A stretch of 21,657 nt of DNA from an uncultured Collinsella sp. (GTDB lineage Bacteria > Actinomycetota > Coriobacteriia > Coriobacteriales > Coriobacteriaceae). This document shows, in pieces, positions 7,843-16,007 of this stretch. Where the stretch lies: the NCBI GenBank assembly GCA_902494585.1, contig CABUUD010000023.1, positions 1 through 21,657 on the forward strand. The letters are read 5' to 3'. The notes below the pieces were generated by a model. The model ran no database searches. It had not been told where the DNA came from and was given only the letters and a program-made list of their open reading frames with translations. The stretch's first letter is position 1, and every line of letters starts with the position of its first letter. The position numbers and the translations under genes were made by a program.

Positions 7843-7903
7843 TGTTGAGTGCGCTAAACTCATCGACAGTGTGATTTGAGGTTATAGGAGGCAAGGAGCT
7901 TCC

Positions 7904-10783
7904 ATGTCTGATTCTTCTATCGTTATCCGTGGTGCGCGCGAACACAACCTGCGTAATATCGATGTTTCCATCCCGCGCGACGAGCTCGTGGTCATTACCG
8001 GTCTTTCGGGCTCGGGCAAGAGCTCGCTGGCGTTTGACACGATCTATGCCGAGGGTCAACGTCGTTACGTGGAGAGCCTGTCGAGCTATGCGCGCCAGTT
8101 TTTAGGCCAGATGGACAAGCCCGATCTGGACTCGATCGACGGCCTTTCGCCAGCTGTTTCGATCGATCAGAAGACGACGTCCAAGAATCCGCGCTCGACG
8201 GTGGGTACTGTAACTGAGATTTATGACTACCTTCGCTTGCTTTTTGCACGCGTGGGCACGCCGCACTGTCCCGAGTGCGGTCGCGTTATCGAGCGCCAGA
8301 CCACCGACCAGGTCGCCGATAAGGTCCTGACGGCGGGGGAGGGTCGTCGTGCGTTTGTGCTGGCGCCGGTGGTGCGCGGACGCAAAGGCGAGTACGCAAA
8401 ATTGTTCGAGGATCTTCGGGCTGAGGGCTTTAGCCGTGTGCGCGTTGACGGTGAAGTGCGCTCGCTCGACGACCCTATCGATCTGGACAAAAAGTTCAAG
8501 CACGATATCGAGGTCGTAGTCGACCGCATCGTGATTCGGGAAAACTCTCTGGGCCGCATCGCCGAGGCTGTTGAGCAGGCGACTGCCTTGGCGCACGGCA
8601 ATGTGAACGTGTACATGCTGCCCGATCGTGATGCTCCCGAGGGAACCGAGGGCGAGTTGCTGGAGTATTCGTTGGCTCTGGCGTGCCCAGAGCACGGGCA
8701 CTCCATCGACGACCTACAACCGCGCGACTTCTCGTTCAACGCGCCCTATGGCGCGTGTCCCGAGTGCGATGGTCTGGGCTTTAAGAAAACGGTCGATGCC
8801 GAGGCGCTGATTGAGGACCCGTCGAAGTCGATTGCCGATGGAGTCTTTGGAAGCCTGTTCGGCAATTCGAACTACTACCCCCAGATTTTTGCCGCGGTCT
8901 GCAAGCACTTTAAGGTGAGCGCGGATACGCCGTGGAAAGACCTACCTCCGCGAGTGCGTCGTGCATTTTTGGATGGCATGGGCGACAAGAAGATTTCGGT
9001 CGACTATCAAAAGCTCGACGGTCGTCGCAGCCAGTGGGACACCAAGTTTTCGGGCGTGCGCAATATCCTGTACGAGCGCTATACCGAGACGACCAACGAG
9101 AACACTAAGGCGCGCCTGGAGAAATACATTCGCGAGGAGCCGTGCTCGAGCTGCCATGGCGCTCGCCTGCGTCCCGAGATGCTCGCCGTCACCGTGGGCG
9201 GCAAGTCCATTTATGAGGTTTGCTGCCTGTCGTGCCGCGAGTCGCTCGAGTTTTTTGAGGGCCTTGAGCTCACTGAGCGTCAACAATTCATCGGCGGTCG
9301 TATTGTCAAGGAAATCTTGGAGCGCCTGCGTTTTCTAGTTGATGTCGGCCTTGATTACCTGACGCTCGATCGTGCCTCGGCGACGCTTTCCGGCGGTGAG
9401 GCCCAGCGCATTCGCCTGGCAACGCAGATCGGCGCCGGCCTCATGGGCGTTCTGTACATTCTGGACGAGCCGTCGATCGGCCTTCACCAGCGTGATAACG
9501 AGCGCCTGATCAAGACGCTCGAGCGCTTGCGCGACATCGGTAATACCGTTATCGTCGTCGAGCACGACGAAGATACAATTCGCGCTGCCGACTACGTGAT
9601 CGATATGGGTCCCGGTGCGGGCGTTAACGGCGGACACGTGGTCGCCGCGGGAACGCCTGCCGATATCATGGCGTGTCCCGATTCCATGACGGGTGCTTAT
9701 TTGACCGGCAAGCGGATGATCCGCGTGCCCGATGAGCGCCGCAAGCCCGGCCGCGGCTGTCTTAAGATTACGGGCGCCCGCGCTAACAACCTCAAAAACG
9801 TTACCGCCAAGATTGAGTTCGGTACGCTCACAGTCGTTACCGGTGTTTCGGGATCGGGCAAGAGCTCCCTGGTCACCGATACGATTGCGCCCGCGCTTAC
9901 GAATGCTATCCATCGTTCGACGCGTCCCGTGGGACCGTACAAGAAGATTGAGGGTATCGAGTGCATCGATAAGGTAATCGATATCGACCAGTCACCGATC
10001 GGTCGCACGCCGCGTTCGAACCCTGCGACCTATATTGGCCTGTGGGATGATTTGCGTGCGCTATTTGCAAGCACGCCGGAGTCGAAGGCGCGCGGCTACT
10101 CGCCGGGACGTTTCTCCTTTAACGTAAGCGGCGGTCGCTGCGAGGCGTGCAAGGGCGATGGCCAGATCAAGATCGAGATGCACTTCCTTCCCGATATCTA
10201 TGTCCCCTGTGAGGTATGTGGCGGCAAGCGTTATAACCGCGAGACACTCGAGGTTACCTACCGCGGCAAGACAATCTCAGACGTGCTCGACATGAGCGTG
10301 GCCGAGGCACTGGCTTTCTTTGGGAATATCCCGCAGATTAAGCGCAAACTGCAGACCCTATATGACGTGGGTCTGGGCTACGTGAGCTTGGGCCAGCCCG
10401 CTACGACGCTTTCGGGCGGCGAGGCGCAGCGCGTGAAGCTCGCCAAGGAGCTTCATCGTCGTCAGACAGGCAAGACGTTCTACATTTTGGACGAGCCAAC
10501 GACCGGCCTTCATTTTGAGGATGTTCGCCAGCTGCTCGACGTGTTGCAGCGTCTAGTCGATGCGGGCAATACGGTGCTGGTGATCGAGCACAACCTCGAT
10601 GTCATCAAGGTCGCCGACCGCCTGATCGATATGGGCCCCGAGGGCGGCAATGGCGGCGGAACCGTCGTGGTCTCAGGCACGCCGGAGCAAGTCGCGGCAT
10701 GTTCGCAGAGCTACACGGGCAAGTTCTTGGCGCCGTTGCTCAAGCGTGACCGTGAGCGTCAGGCGCAGCTCGACGCACAGTAA
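7904..10783 (+). CDS. uvrA: UvrABC excinuclease subunit A
   Basis: UvrA is the damage-sensing ABC-type ATPase that loads UvrB onto DNA. The 959-residue length is normal. Both nucleotide-binding halves are intact: Walker A GLSGSGKS (33-40) and GVSGSGKS (647-654), with ATLSGGEAQRIRLA and TTLSGGEAQRVKLA signatures, each followed by an ILDEP Walker B. Zinc modules are visible: C261-x2-H264 with C285-x2-C288 in the first half, C414-x2-C417 in the insertion region, and C746-x2-C749 with C769-x2-C772 in the second half. The second ligand of the first module is His, not Cys, a variation I believe is seen in other actinobacteria. ATG 7904 has AAGGAG (7893-7898) 5 bases upstream. The gene is followed by a terminator and is probably SOS-regulated. 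Confidence 0.98.
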   Translation: MSDSSIVIRGAREHNLRNIDVSIPRDELVVITGLSGSGKSSLAFDTIYAEGQRRYVESLSSYARQFLGQMDKPDLDSIDGLSPAVSIDQKTTSKNPRSTVGTVTEIYDYLRLLFARVGTPHCPECGRVIERQTTDQVADKVLTAGEGRRAFVLAPVVRGRKGEYAKLFEDLRAEGFSRVRVDGEVRSLDDPIDLDKKFKHDIEVVVDRIVIRENSLGRIAEAVEQATALAHGNVNVYMLPDRDAPEGTEGELLEYSLALACPEHGHSIDDLQPRDFSFNAPYGACPECDGLGFKKTVDAEALIEDPSKSIADGVFGSLFGNSNYYPQIFAAVCKHFKVSADTPWKDLPPRVRRAFLDGMGDKKISVDYQKLDGRRSQWDTKFSGVRNILYERYTETTNENTKARLEKYIREEPCSSCHGARLRPEMLAVTVGGKSIYEVCCLSCRESLEFFEGLELTERQQFIGGRIVKEILERLRFLVDVGLDYLTLDRASATLSGGEAQRIRLATQIGAGLMGVLYILDEPSIGLHQRDNERLIKTLERLRDIGNTVIVVEHDEDTIRAADYVIDMGPGAGVNGGHVVAAGTPADIMACPDSMTGAYLTGKRMIRVPDERRKPGRGCLKITGARANNLKNVTAKIEFGTLTVVTGVSGSGKSSLVTDTIAPALTNAIHRSTRPVGPYKKIEGIECIDKVIDIDQSPIGRTPRSNPATYIGLWDDLRALFASTPESKARGYSPGRFSFNVSGGRCEACKGDGQIKIEMHFLPDIYVPCEVCGGKRYNRETLEVTYRGKTISDVLDMSVAEALAFFGNIPQIKRKLQTLYDVGLGYVSLGQPATTLSGGEAQRVKLAKELHRRQTGKTFYILDEPTTGLHFEDVRQLLDVLQRLVDAGNTVLVIEHNLDVIKVADRLIDMGPEGGNGGGTVVVSGTPEQVAACSQSYTGKFLAPLLKRDRERQAQLDAQ

Positions 10784-10803
10784 AGAGACGTTGTAGTACC
10801 GAC

Positions 10804-10838
10804 GCGCCACCGATTCCTTCTGATTCGGTGGCGCTTCT
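10804..10838 (+). terminator. Likely intrinsic terminator after uvrA
   Basis: A perfect 10-bp stem (GCGCCACCGA at 10804-10813 with TCGGTGGCGC at 10825-10834) encloses an 11-base loop and is followed by TTCT. It lies 20 bases after the uvrA stop. The T-run is short, so termination may be incomplete. Confidence 0.7.
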
Positions 10839-10873
10839 GTGTGTCGAGATGGCATATGCGGCGGAATTGGCCC

Positions 10874-10879
10874 TATACT
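10874..10879 (+). promoter_or_regulatory. Candidate -10 box for the ybaK-murJ-uvrC transcript
   Basis: TATACT (5 of 6 to consensus) lies 37 bases before the ybaK start and just after the uvrA terminator. The same hexamer precedes uvrB. No convincing -35 element is visible. Confidence 0.4.
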
Positions 10880-10916
10880 TAATCCTTGCGTCGCTCTGCG
10901 AGGGAAAGGATGTGCC

Positions 10917-11417
10917 ATGGCAAAGGCTGTTAAGACGCCAAAAACCAATGCGATGCGCGAGCTGGAAAGCGCCGGCATCTCCTATGTTCTCCATACGTAC
11001 GAAGACGATGGCGACGAATCGTCGGGGCTGGGCGTCGCGATTTCCGAGCAGCTTGGCGAGGAGCCCGGTCAGGGATTTAAGACCCTGGTCTGCACGACGC
11101 CGTCCAACGACCATGTTGTGTGCTGCATTCCTGTTGCCGACGAGCTCGACCTCAAGGCCGCCGCGCGCGCCGCAGGCGAAAAGTCGCTGACCATGATGCA
11201 TGTCAAAGATTTGCTTGCCGCGACGGGGTATGTCCGCGGCGGTTGCAGCCCGGTCGGTATGAAAAAACGCTTCCGGACGCTGATCGATGAGACATGCGTC
11301 CTTTGGGATACCATTTTTATCTCGGGTGGCAAGCGCGGCTATCAGCTTGAGCTTGCTCCCGATGACTTAGTTGCATTTTGCGGGGCGACGGTTGCCCCGA
11401 TCACGAGAGAGGACTGA
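10917..11417 (+). CDS. ybaK: Cys-tRNA(Pro)/Cys-tRNA(Cys) deacylase, YbaK type
   Basis: YbaK hydrolyses Cys-tRNA(Pro) made in error by prolyl-tRNA synthetase, acting in trans in the cytoplasm. The 166-residue protein is full length. It shows the family pattern: FKTLVC (54-59) with K55 as the likely essential lysine, VADELDLKAAARAAG (73-87), GYVRGGCSPVG (104-114), KKRFRTLID (116-124) and FISGGKRGYQLELAPDDL (134-151). ATG 10917 is preferred because AAGGA (10906-10910) is 6 bases upstream; the frame is open 26 codons further but that stretch overlaps the predicted promoter. It leads a tight forward block with murJ (3-base gap) and uvrC. No functional link to those neighbours is evident. Confidence 0.94.
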   Translation: MAKAVKTPKTNAMRELESAGISYVLHTYEDDGDESSGLGVAISEQLGEEPGQGFKTLVCTTPSNDHVVCCIPVADELDLKAAARAAGEKSLTMMHVKDLLAATGYVRGGCSPVGMKKRFRTLIDETCVLWDTIFISGGKRGYQLELAPDDLVAFCGATVAPITRED

Positions 11418-11420
11418 GCG

Positions 11421-13724
11421 ATGCCGCAGGAAGAATCAAAGCGCGGAGCTCACTTTGCAAAAGGGTCGGCTCCTCAGGCGCCCGCGCCCGAGGCCGCTTC
11501 GTTCGATAACGAGATTCGAAACGCCTGGTCCGCTGCCGCTGACCCGGGCGAGACGGCCGTGTACTTGCGTGCCGCCGGTGCCGGCACGGCGCTTCCCCGT
11601 ACGGTTCTTTCTTCGGCTCGTCCCGATGAGACGGCTGTCTTTTTGGCCGCTGCTCAATCGAGCGCCAGCGTGAAGTCGATCGCCTCCGAGGCTCCTCGTG
11701 TGCCGCGTCCCGATGAGACAGCGGTGTTTTTGATGGCAGCCCAGGGAAAGAGCACGCCGCAGAGCGCTCCTGCCGCTCGTTCCGCCAAGCCCGCGGCTCA
11801 TGATGATGGCGAACCGCTTCTTTCGGATGACGAATGGTCGCCGCTTGGTTCGACCGATCCCGTCGAGGGCGTGGCCATCGACGGTGATGACGATTGGGAC
11901 CCTCTGTCGTTTTCTGCCCGAACCGTCGCCGCCAAAGAAGTTGACACGGTGTTTGGCGACCATGCCATATTCGATGATGATGCCGTATCCGGAAACAACA
12001 TGCCGAACAGCGATGACGTCGCACCTGCTGATGACGCCGTTTTGGTTGACGATCCCTTTGCGATGACCGGCTCCTTTGCCGTCGTGGACGATTTACTGCC
12101 ACAAGATGAGGTTCATGAGGACTCTCAGGACGACGTAGACGATATGGGTTCGTCGGACTACTCCACGGTTGGTCGTTCTGCTGGCCTCATGACCGTGCTG
12201 ACCATCGTGTCGCGCGTCACCGGGTTTATCCGCACGTGGGCCATGGCGGCCGCCATCGGCATGTCGCTGCTCTCGTCCTCCTATCAGGTTGCCAACAACC
12301 TGCCCAATATGCTCTACGAGCTCGTGATGGGCGGCATGCTCGTTACGGCGTTTTTGCCAGTGTATATGGGTGTGAGGCGCGAGCAGGGTCGCGAGGCATC
12401 GAACGAGTATGTCGGCAACCTGCTTGGTATTCTGCTTCTGCTGCTGGGCGGTATCTCGCTGCTGGGCACCGTGTTTGCTCCCGGCTTTATTTGGACGCAG
12501 TCGTTCCTTTCGGGCGATGGCGGCAGCATGGATACCGCTGCGTTCATGTTCCGCTTCTTTGCTATTCAAATTCTGTTTTATGGCTTGGGCTCGGTGTTCT
12601 CGGGCGTTCTCAACGCACACCGCGACTACTTCTGGTCGACGTTTGCCCCGGTTCTCAACAATGTCATCGTCATCGCCAGCTTTATGGGCTTTGCTCCCGT
12701 GTCTGCACAATTTGGCGAGCAGGCCGGTATTATCTTGATCGCAGCTGGTACGACCCTCGGCGTCTTTGTCCAGATGGCCTGCCAGATTCCCGCGCTTGGC
12801 AAGCATGGCGTGCATCCTCATATCCATATCGACTTTAAGGATCCCGCGCTGCGACAGACGATCGCGCTTGGTATCCCGACGCTGCTCGCCACGGTGTGCA
12901 TGTTTGTCTCGACCTCAATTACCAATGCCGCCGCGCTGGTGGTGCAGCCCGAGACCGGCCCTTCCGTCATCGCATATGCGCGCCTGTGGTACACATTGCC
13001 CTATGCGCTGATCGCCGCCTCGCTTTCGACGGCACTCTATACCGAACTCTCTCACGATGCGCAGGAGAAGGATTACGACAGCGTCCGCACGGGCATTTCG
13101 CGCGGTGTCGCCCAGATGCTCTTCTTCCTGATTCCGTTTGCGATGTATCTGATCGTCTTCGCCCGTCCGCTCAACATGATCTACTGCGCCGGCAAGTTCA
13201 ATGAATCCGGTGTGGCGCTGGTGTCGGAGTTCCTTATCTATCTGGCACTTTCCCTGCCGCTCTACGGCGTGGTCGTGCTGATGCAGAAGAGCTTCTCGGC
13301 CCTGCTCGATATGAAACCTTATAGCCGCTATTGCCTGTACTCCGCTATCGGCCAGGCCGGTTCGGTGCTGCTGTTTGGCGTGGTGCTGGGCTACGGTATG
13401 CCGGCAATTGCGCTTTCGTACGTCGTTGACTACGTGGTCTTGGTCGGATGCTCACTGTGGTGGCTGCGCCGTCGTCTGCATGGCCTTCAGGTCAAGTCTA
13501 TCCTGCATGGCGGTTTCTTCGGCCTACTGTTCGGTGGCTTGGGCGCTGCCGCGGGCGCCGGCGTCATGTGGGCACTTGAGCACTTTGTCGGAGCGCTTGG
13601 CAGCTCGATCCTCATTACCCTGGGCTACGTTTGTGTTGCAGGCGTCGTCTCGCTCGCTGTAACTTTTGGTCTTGCCTTCGTCTTTAAGATGCCCGAGGTT
13701 TCGGCTCTGCTTCGTCGCAAGTAG
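11421..13724 (+). CDS. murJ: Lipid II flippase MurJ with a long acidic N-terminal extension
   Basis: MurJ moves lipid-linked peptidoglycan precursor across the membrane. The product is 767 residues, about 250 longer than the usual core. The core starts near 248 (STVGRSAGLMTVLTIVSRV): SRVTGFIR places R265 and R271 at the spacing of the essential Arg pair in E. coli MurJ, and NLPNMLYELVMGGMLVTAFLPVY is the actinobacterial form of the next conserved segment. The rest is hydrophobic, consistent with 14 membrane helices. Residues 1-247 are hydrophilic and probably cytoplasmic and disordered. They hold three ETAV[FY]L repeats (42-53, 68-79, 97-108) and two DD-x-W-x-PL motifs (136-142, 156-162) in an Asp-rich stretch. 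ATG 11421 has GAGAGAGGA at 11405-11413. The stop abuts uvrC. Confidence 0.95.
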   Translation: MPQEESKRGAHFAKGSAPQAPAPEAASFDNEIRNAWSAAADPGETAVYLRAAGAGTALPRTVLSSARPDETAVFLAAAQSSASVKSIASEAPRVPRPDETAVFLMAAQGKSTPQSAPAARSAKPAAHDDGEPLLSDDEWSPLGSTDPVEGVAIDGDDDWDPLSFSARTVAAKEVDTVFGDHAIFDDDAVSGNNMPNSDDVAPADDAVLVDDPFAMTGSFAVVDDLLPQDEVHEDSQDDVDDMGSSDYSTVGRSAGLMTVLTIVSRVTGFIRTWAMAAAIGMSLLSSSYQVANNLPNMLYELVMGGMLVTAFLPVYMGVRREQGREASNEYVGNLLGILLLLLGGISLLGTVFAPGFIWTQSFLSGDGGSMDTAAFMFRFFAIQILFYGLGSVFSGVLNAHRDYFWSTFAPVLNNVIVIASFMGFAPVSAQFGEQAGIILIAAGTTLGVFVQMACQIPALGKHGVHPHIHIDFKDPALRQTIALGIPTLLATVCMFVSTSITNAAALVVQPETGPSVIAYARLWYTLPYALIAASLSTALYTELSHDAQEKDYDSVRTGISRGVAQMLFFLIPFAMYLIVFARPLNMIYCAGKFNESGVALVSEFLIYLALSLPLYGVVVLMQKSFSALLDMKPYSRYCLYSAIGQAGSVLLFGVVLGYGMPAIALSYVVDYVVLVGCSLWWLRRRLHGLQVKSILHGGFFGLLFGGLGAAAGAGVMWALEHFVGALGSSILITLGYVCVAGVVSLAVTFGLAFVFKMPEVSALLRRK
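11544..11744 (+). repeat. Three imperfect coding repeats of an ETAV[FY]LxAA motif in the MurJ N-terminus
   Basis: Residues 42-53 (GETAVYLRAAG), 68-79 (DETAVFLAAAQ) and 97-108 (DETAVFLMAAQ) repeat with periods of 26 and 29 residues. The second and third copies also share nucleotides (cgtcccgatgagac is common to both), pointing to duplication within the gene. The linkers are Ala/Ser/Pro-rich and not conserved between copies, as expected for short linear motifs. Confidence 0.8.
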
Positions 13725-15671
13725 GTGCGCGTGGCAGGTCACGACAACATTCCAACACTTGCCGAGCAGGTTTCGCGCGTTCCCACGCAACCCGGCTGCT
13801 ACCTTTGGAAAGATGCCAAGGGTGATGTCGTCTATGTGGGCAAGGCAAAAAACCTGCGTGCCCGTATGCGTCAATACGTGACGCTGCAGGACGAGCGTCA
13901 AAAGATCCCGCTCATGATGCAGCTGGTGGCGAGTTTCGACTATATCGTGGTGGAGACCGAGCACGAGGCATTGGTGCTCGAGCGCAATCTGATTGGCCAG
14001 TACCATCCGTACTTTAACGTCGATCTCAAAGACGATAAAAGCTATCCCTTTATCGCCATTACCAAGAGCGACTTGTTTCCGGCTATCAAATACACGCGAG
14101 AGCGTCATAAACCGGGAACGCGCTATTTTGGCCCCTATACCGATAGCCGTGCGGCGCGTGAGACCATCGATACGCTACGCAAGGTTATTCCTATTTGCTC
14201 GGCATCCTGTGCGGAATGGCGCCGCTGCCGCCGCATCGTCGAATCTCATAAGGGCGAAGAAGACATCGTCAATATGATTTGCGCGCAAAACGGGCGTCCC
14301 TGCTTTGACTACCATGTCGGGCGCGGGCCGGGCGCATGCGTCGGCGCGATTTCCCCTGCCGACTATGCCAAGAACGTCAAACGTGTCGAACGTTTCTTGT
14401 CGGGCCATCGCAAGGATGTCGTTGACGAGCTTACGTCCGAGATGACGGAGGCAGCCGAGACGCTCGATTTTGAGCGTGCGGCGCGCGTCAAGCGTCGCCT
14501 GGACGTCATTAGGGGCCTGGACGATCGCCAACAGGTCGTTTTTCCATCGAGCGTCGATATCGACGTCATCGGCTTCTATCGCGAAGAGACTATCTCTGCC
14601 GCCTGTGTCTTTGTCGTTCGCGAGGGCCGAACGGTTCGAACTTGTGAGTTCATCCTCGATAAAGGCCTGGATGTCGACGAGGAAGAGCTCCAATCGGGCT
14701 TTCTCAAGCGCTATTACGACGAGACGGCTGATATTCCAGCCGAGATCAATCTCTCTGTCGAGCTTGAGGATGCCGAAGCGTTGGGGGAGTGGCTTGCGGG
14801 CAAGCGCGAACGCTCTTGCCATCTCCATAGGCCGCAGCGCGGCGAAAAGCACCGCCTGCTCGATATGGCTTCCAAAAATGCGCGCCATGCCCTCATGCGC
14901 TACATGATGCGCACGGGGTATGCTGACGATCGCACCAATCAGGCGCTCCTGGAGCTCGAAAGCGCGCTGGCGCTGCCTGCGCCGCCGTTGCGCATCGAGT
15001 GCTTCGATATCTCGACGTTGCACGGCACCTTTACCGTCGCTTCGATGGTGGTATTTACCAACGGCCGTGCCGACAAGGGTCAGTATCGTCGCTTTAAAAT
15101 TCAGGCCGAATTGGACGAGGCAAACGACTTCGTATCGATGTCCGAGGTTCTGGGGCGTCGCTATGCTCCCGAGCGCATGGCGGACGAGCGCTTTGGCTCG
15201 CGCCCCGATTTGCTCGTTGTGGATGGCGGCAAGCCGCAATTGACCGCTGCAATTAAGCAACTTGAGGCGCTTGGCCTCGATATACCAGTTTGTGGCTTGG
15301 CAAAGGCCGATGAGGAGGTTTTCGTGCCGTGGGACGAGACTCCCGTCGTGCTGCCGACCGGCTCCGCTTCGCTTTATCTGATCAAGCAGGTTCGCGATGA
15401 ATCCCACCGATTTGCGATTACGTTCCACCGCGAGTTGCGCGATAAAGCTATGACGGTTTCGGTGCTTGACGACGTTCCGGGCGTGGGACCCACTAGAAAG
15501 CGTGCCATCATGCGCCATTTTGGCTCGATGAAGCGTTTGCGCGCGGCCAGCGAGCAGGAGATTGCGGAAGTTCGAGGCGTTCCGGCCGATGTCGCCAAAG
15601 CGGTCCACGAGGCGCTTGTTGCATGGAATGCCGAGCGCGCCCAGGCATCGGCCAACCGTTCCGAAAACTAA
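13725..15671 (+). CDS. uvrC: UvrABC excinuclease subunit C
   Basis: UvrC makes the two incisions flanking the lesion bound by UvrB. The 648-residue protein has all parts. The GIY-YIG nuclease for the 3' cut has Y26, Y37, R45 and E86. A cysteine-containing linker spans 158-205, and a UVR motif (about 232-268) binds UvrB. The RNase H-like nuclease for the 5' cut has D428 in ECFDIS, D500 in VVDGG and H568, and tandem helix-hairpin-helix motifs (580-632) bind DNA. The start is uncertain: GTG 13725 directly follows the murJ stop, and a second in-frame GTG lies at 13731; neither has a clear ribosome binding site, so coupling to murJ is likely. The cysteine region is atypical: C193 and C205 are kept, but the Cys between them is Gly201. 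Confidence 0.96.
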   Translation: MRVAGHDNIPTLAEQVSRVPTQPGCYLWKDAKGDVVYVGKAKNLRARMRQYVTLQDERQKIPLMMQLVASFDYIVVETEHEALVLERNLIGQYHPYFNVDLKDDKSYPFIAITKSDLFPAIKYTRERHKPGTRYFGPYTDSRAARETIDTLRKVIPICSASCAEWRRCRRIVESHKGEEDIVNMICAQNGRPCFDYHVGRGPGACVGAISPADYAKNVKRVERFLSGHRKDVVDELTSEMTEAAETLDFERAARVKRRLDVIRGLDDRQQVVFPSSVDIDVIGFYREETISAACVFVVREGRTVRTCEFILDKGLDVDEEELQSGFLKRYYDETADIPAEINLSVELEDAEALGEWLAGKRERSCHLHRPQRGEKHRLLDMASKNARHALMRYMMRTGYADDRTNQALLELESALALPAPPLRIECFDISTLHGTFTVASMVVFTNGRADKGQYRRFKIQAELDEANDFVSMSEVLGRRYAPERMADERFGSRPDLLVVDGGKPQLTAAIKQLEALGLDIPVCGLAKADEEVFVPWDETPVVLPTGSASLYLIKQVRDESHRFAITFHRELRDKAMTVSVLDDVPGVGPTRKRAIMRHFGSMKRLRAASEQEIAEVRGVPADVAKAVHEALVAWNAERAQASANRSEN

Positions 15672-15696
15672 ACGCGCTTCTAAACAACTGATATAC

Positions 15697-15725
15697 ATGA
15701 TTGGCCGATTTTCAATCATTTATTT
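15697..15725 (+). terminator. Weak terminator candidate after uvrC
   Basis: ATGATTG (15697-15703) pairs with CAATCAT (15713-15719) around a 9-base loop and is followed by TTATTT. The stem is AT-rich, so it would be weak, but its place 25 bases after the uvrC stop fits the end of the ybaK-murJ-uvrC transcript. Confidence 0.4.
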
Positions 15726-15795
15726 CGCGGCGATTACCTGTCGATTTCGGGTTTTATTAACGCTAAAACGTTTGACTAGCCATGGTGAATAACCC

Positions 15796-15804
15796 TGCTA
15801 TCCT
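15796..15804 (+). promoter_or_regulatory. Candidate extended -10 promoter for the peptide transporter
   Basis: TGCTATCCT has the TGn extension followed by a 4-of-6 -10 hexamer. TTGACT at 15772-15777 is a good -35 sequence but lies 21 bases upstream, too far for a standard pair. If used, the leader would be about 225 bases and would include all the downstream dyads. Confidence 0.35.
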
Positions 15805-15877
15805 GCGGGTTGACGAAGACTGATATCTCACATCGTCGATACATACTGTCTGTCGAATCGTTTGTCAATGAATTCGG

Positions 15878-15900
15878 TGAACGGTAGTAAATACCGTTCA
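15878..15900 (+). promoter_or_regulatory. Perfect 9-bp inverted repeat, operator or RNA hairpin
   Basis: Arms TGAACGGTA and TACCGTTCA are exact complements separated by GTAAA. The length and symmetry fit a dimeric repressor site; as RNA it would form a stable hairpin with a 5-base loop. It lies 137 bases upstream of the solute-binding protein start. Confidence 0.55.
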
Positions 15901-15939
15901 AGCGTATGTATGTATCGGTCGCCGAGCGCGGCACCCAAG

Positions 15940-15967
15940 TTGGGTTCGTCGGTAGGTAAGGTATATA
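15940..15967 (+). promoter_or_regulatory. Second promoter candidate for the solute-binding protein gene
   Basis: TTGGGT (15940-15945, 3 of 6) and TATATA (15962-15967, 4 of 6) are 16 bases apart. The -35 part lies within a 13-bp palindrome (ACCCAA-G-TTGGGT, 15933-15945) that could be an operator. The match is weak and is recorded mainly because of this overlap. Confidence 0.3.
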
Positions 15968-15983
15968 TCGTCCGCAAGTTGCG

Positions 15984-16007
15984 CGGGGGCAAGTCTAGGT
16001 GCCCCCG
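15984..16007 (+). promoter_or_regulatory. GC-rich hairpin in the leader just before the ribosome binding site
   Basis: CGGGGGCA (15984-15991) pairs with TGCCCCCG (16000-16007) around an 8-base loop. There is no T-run, so it is not a terminator. It ends 19 bases before the AGGAG of the solute-binding gene and could protect the mRNA 5' end or affect translation. Confidence 0.5.

Noticed and set aside
7656..7874. Possible small protein in the mrp-uvrA divergent region (72 codons, forward)
   Set aside because: No well-placed ribosome binding site at its start, composition unlike its neighbours, and it runs through the predicted mrp promoter and the LexA box.
14175..15719. Reverse-strand open frame of 514 codons opposite uvrC
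   Set aside because: Shadow of uvrC, whose nuclease and HhH motifs are intact; no ribosome binding site or domain on the reverse strand.
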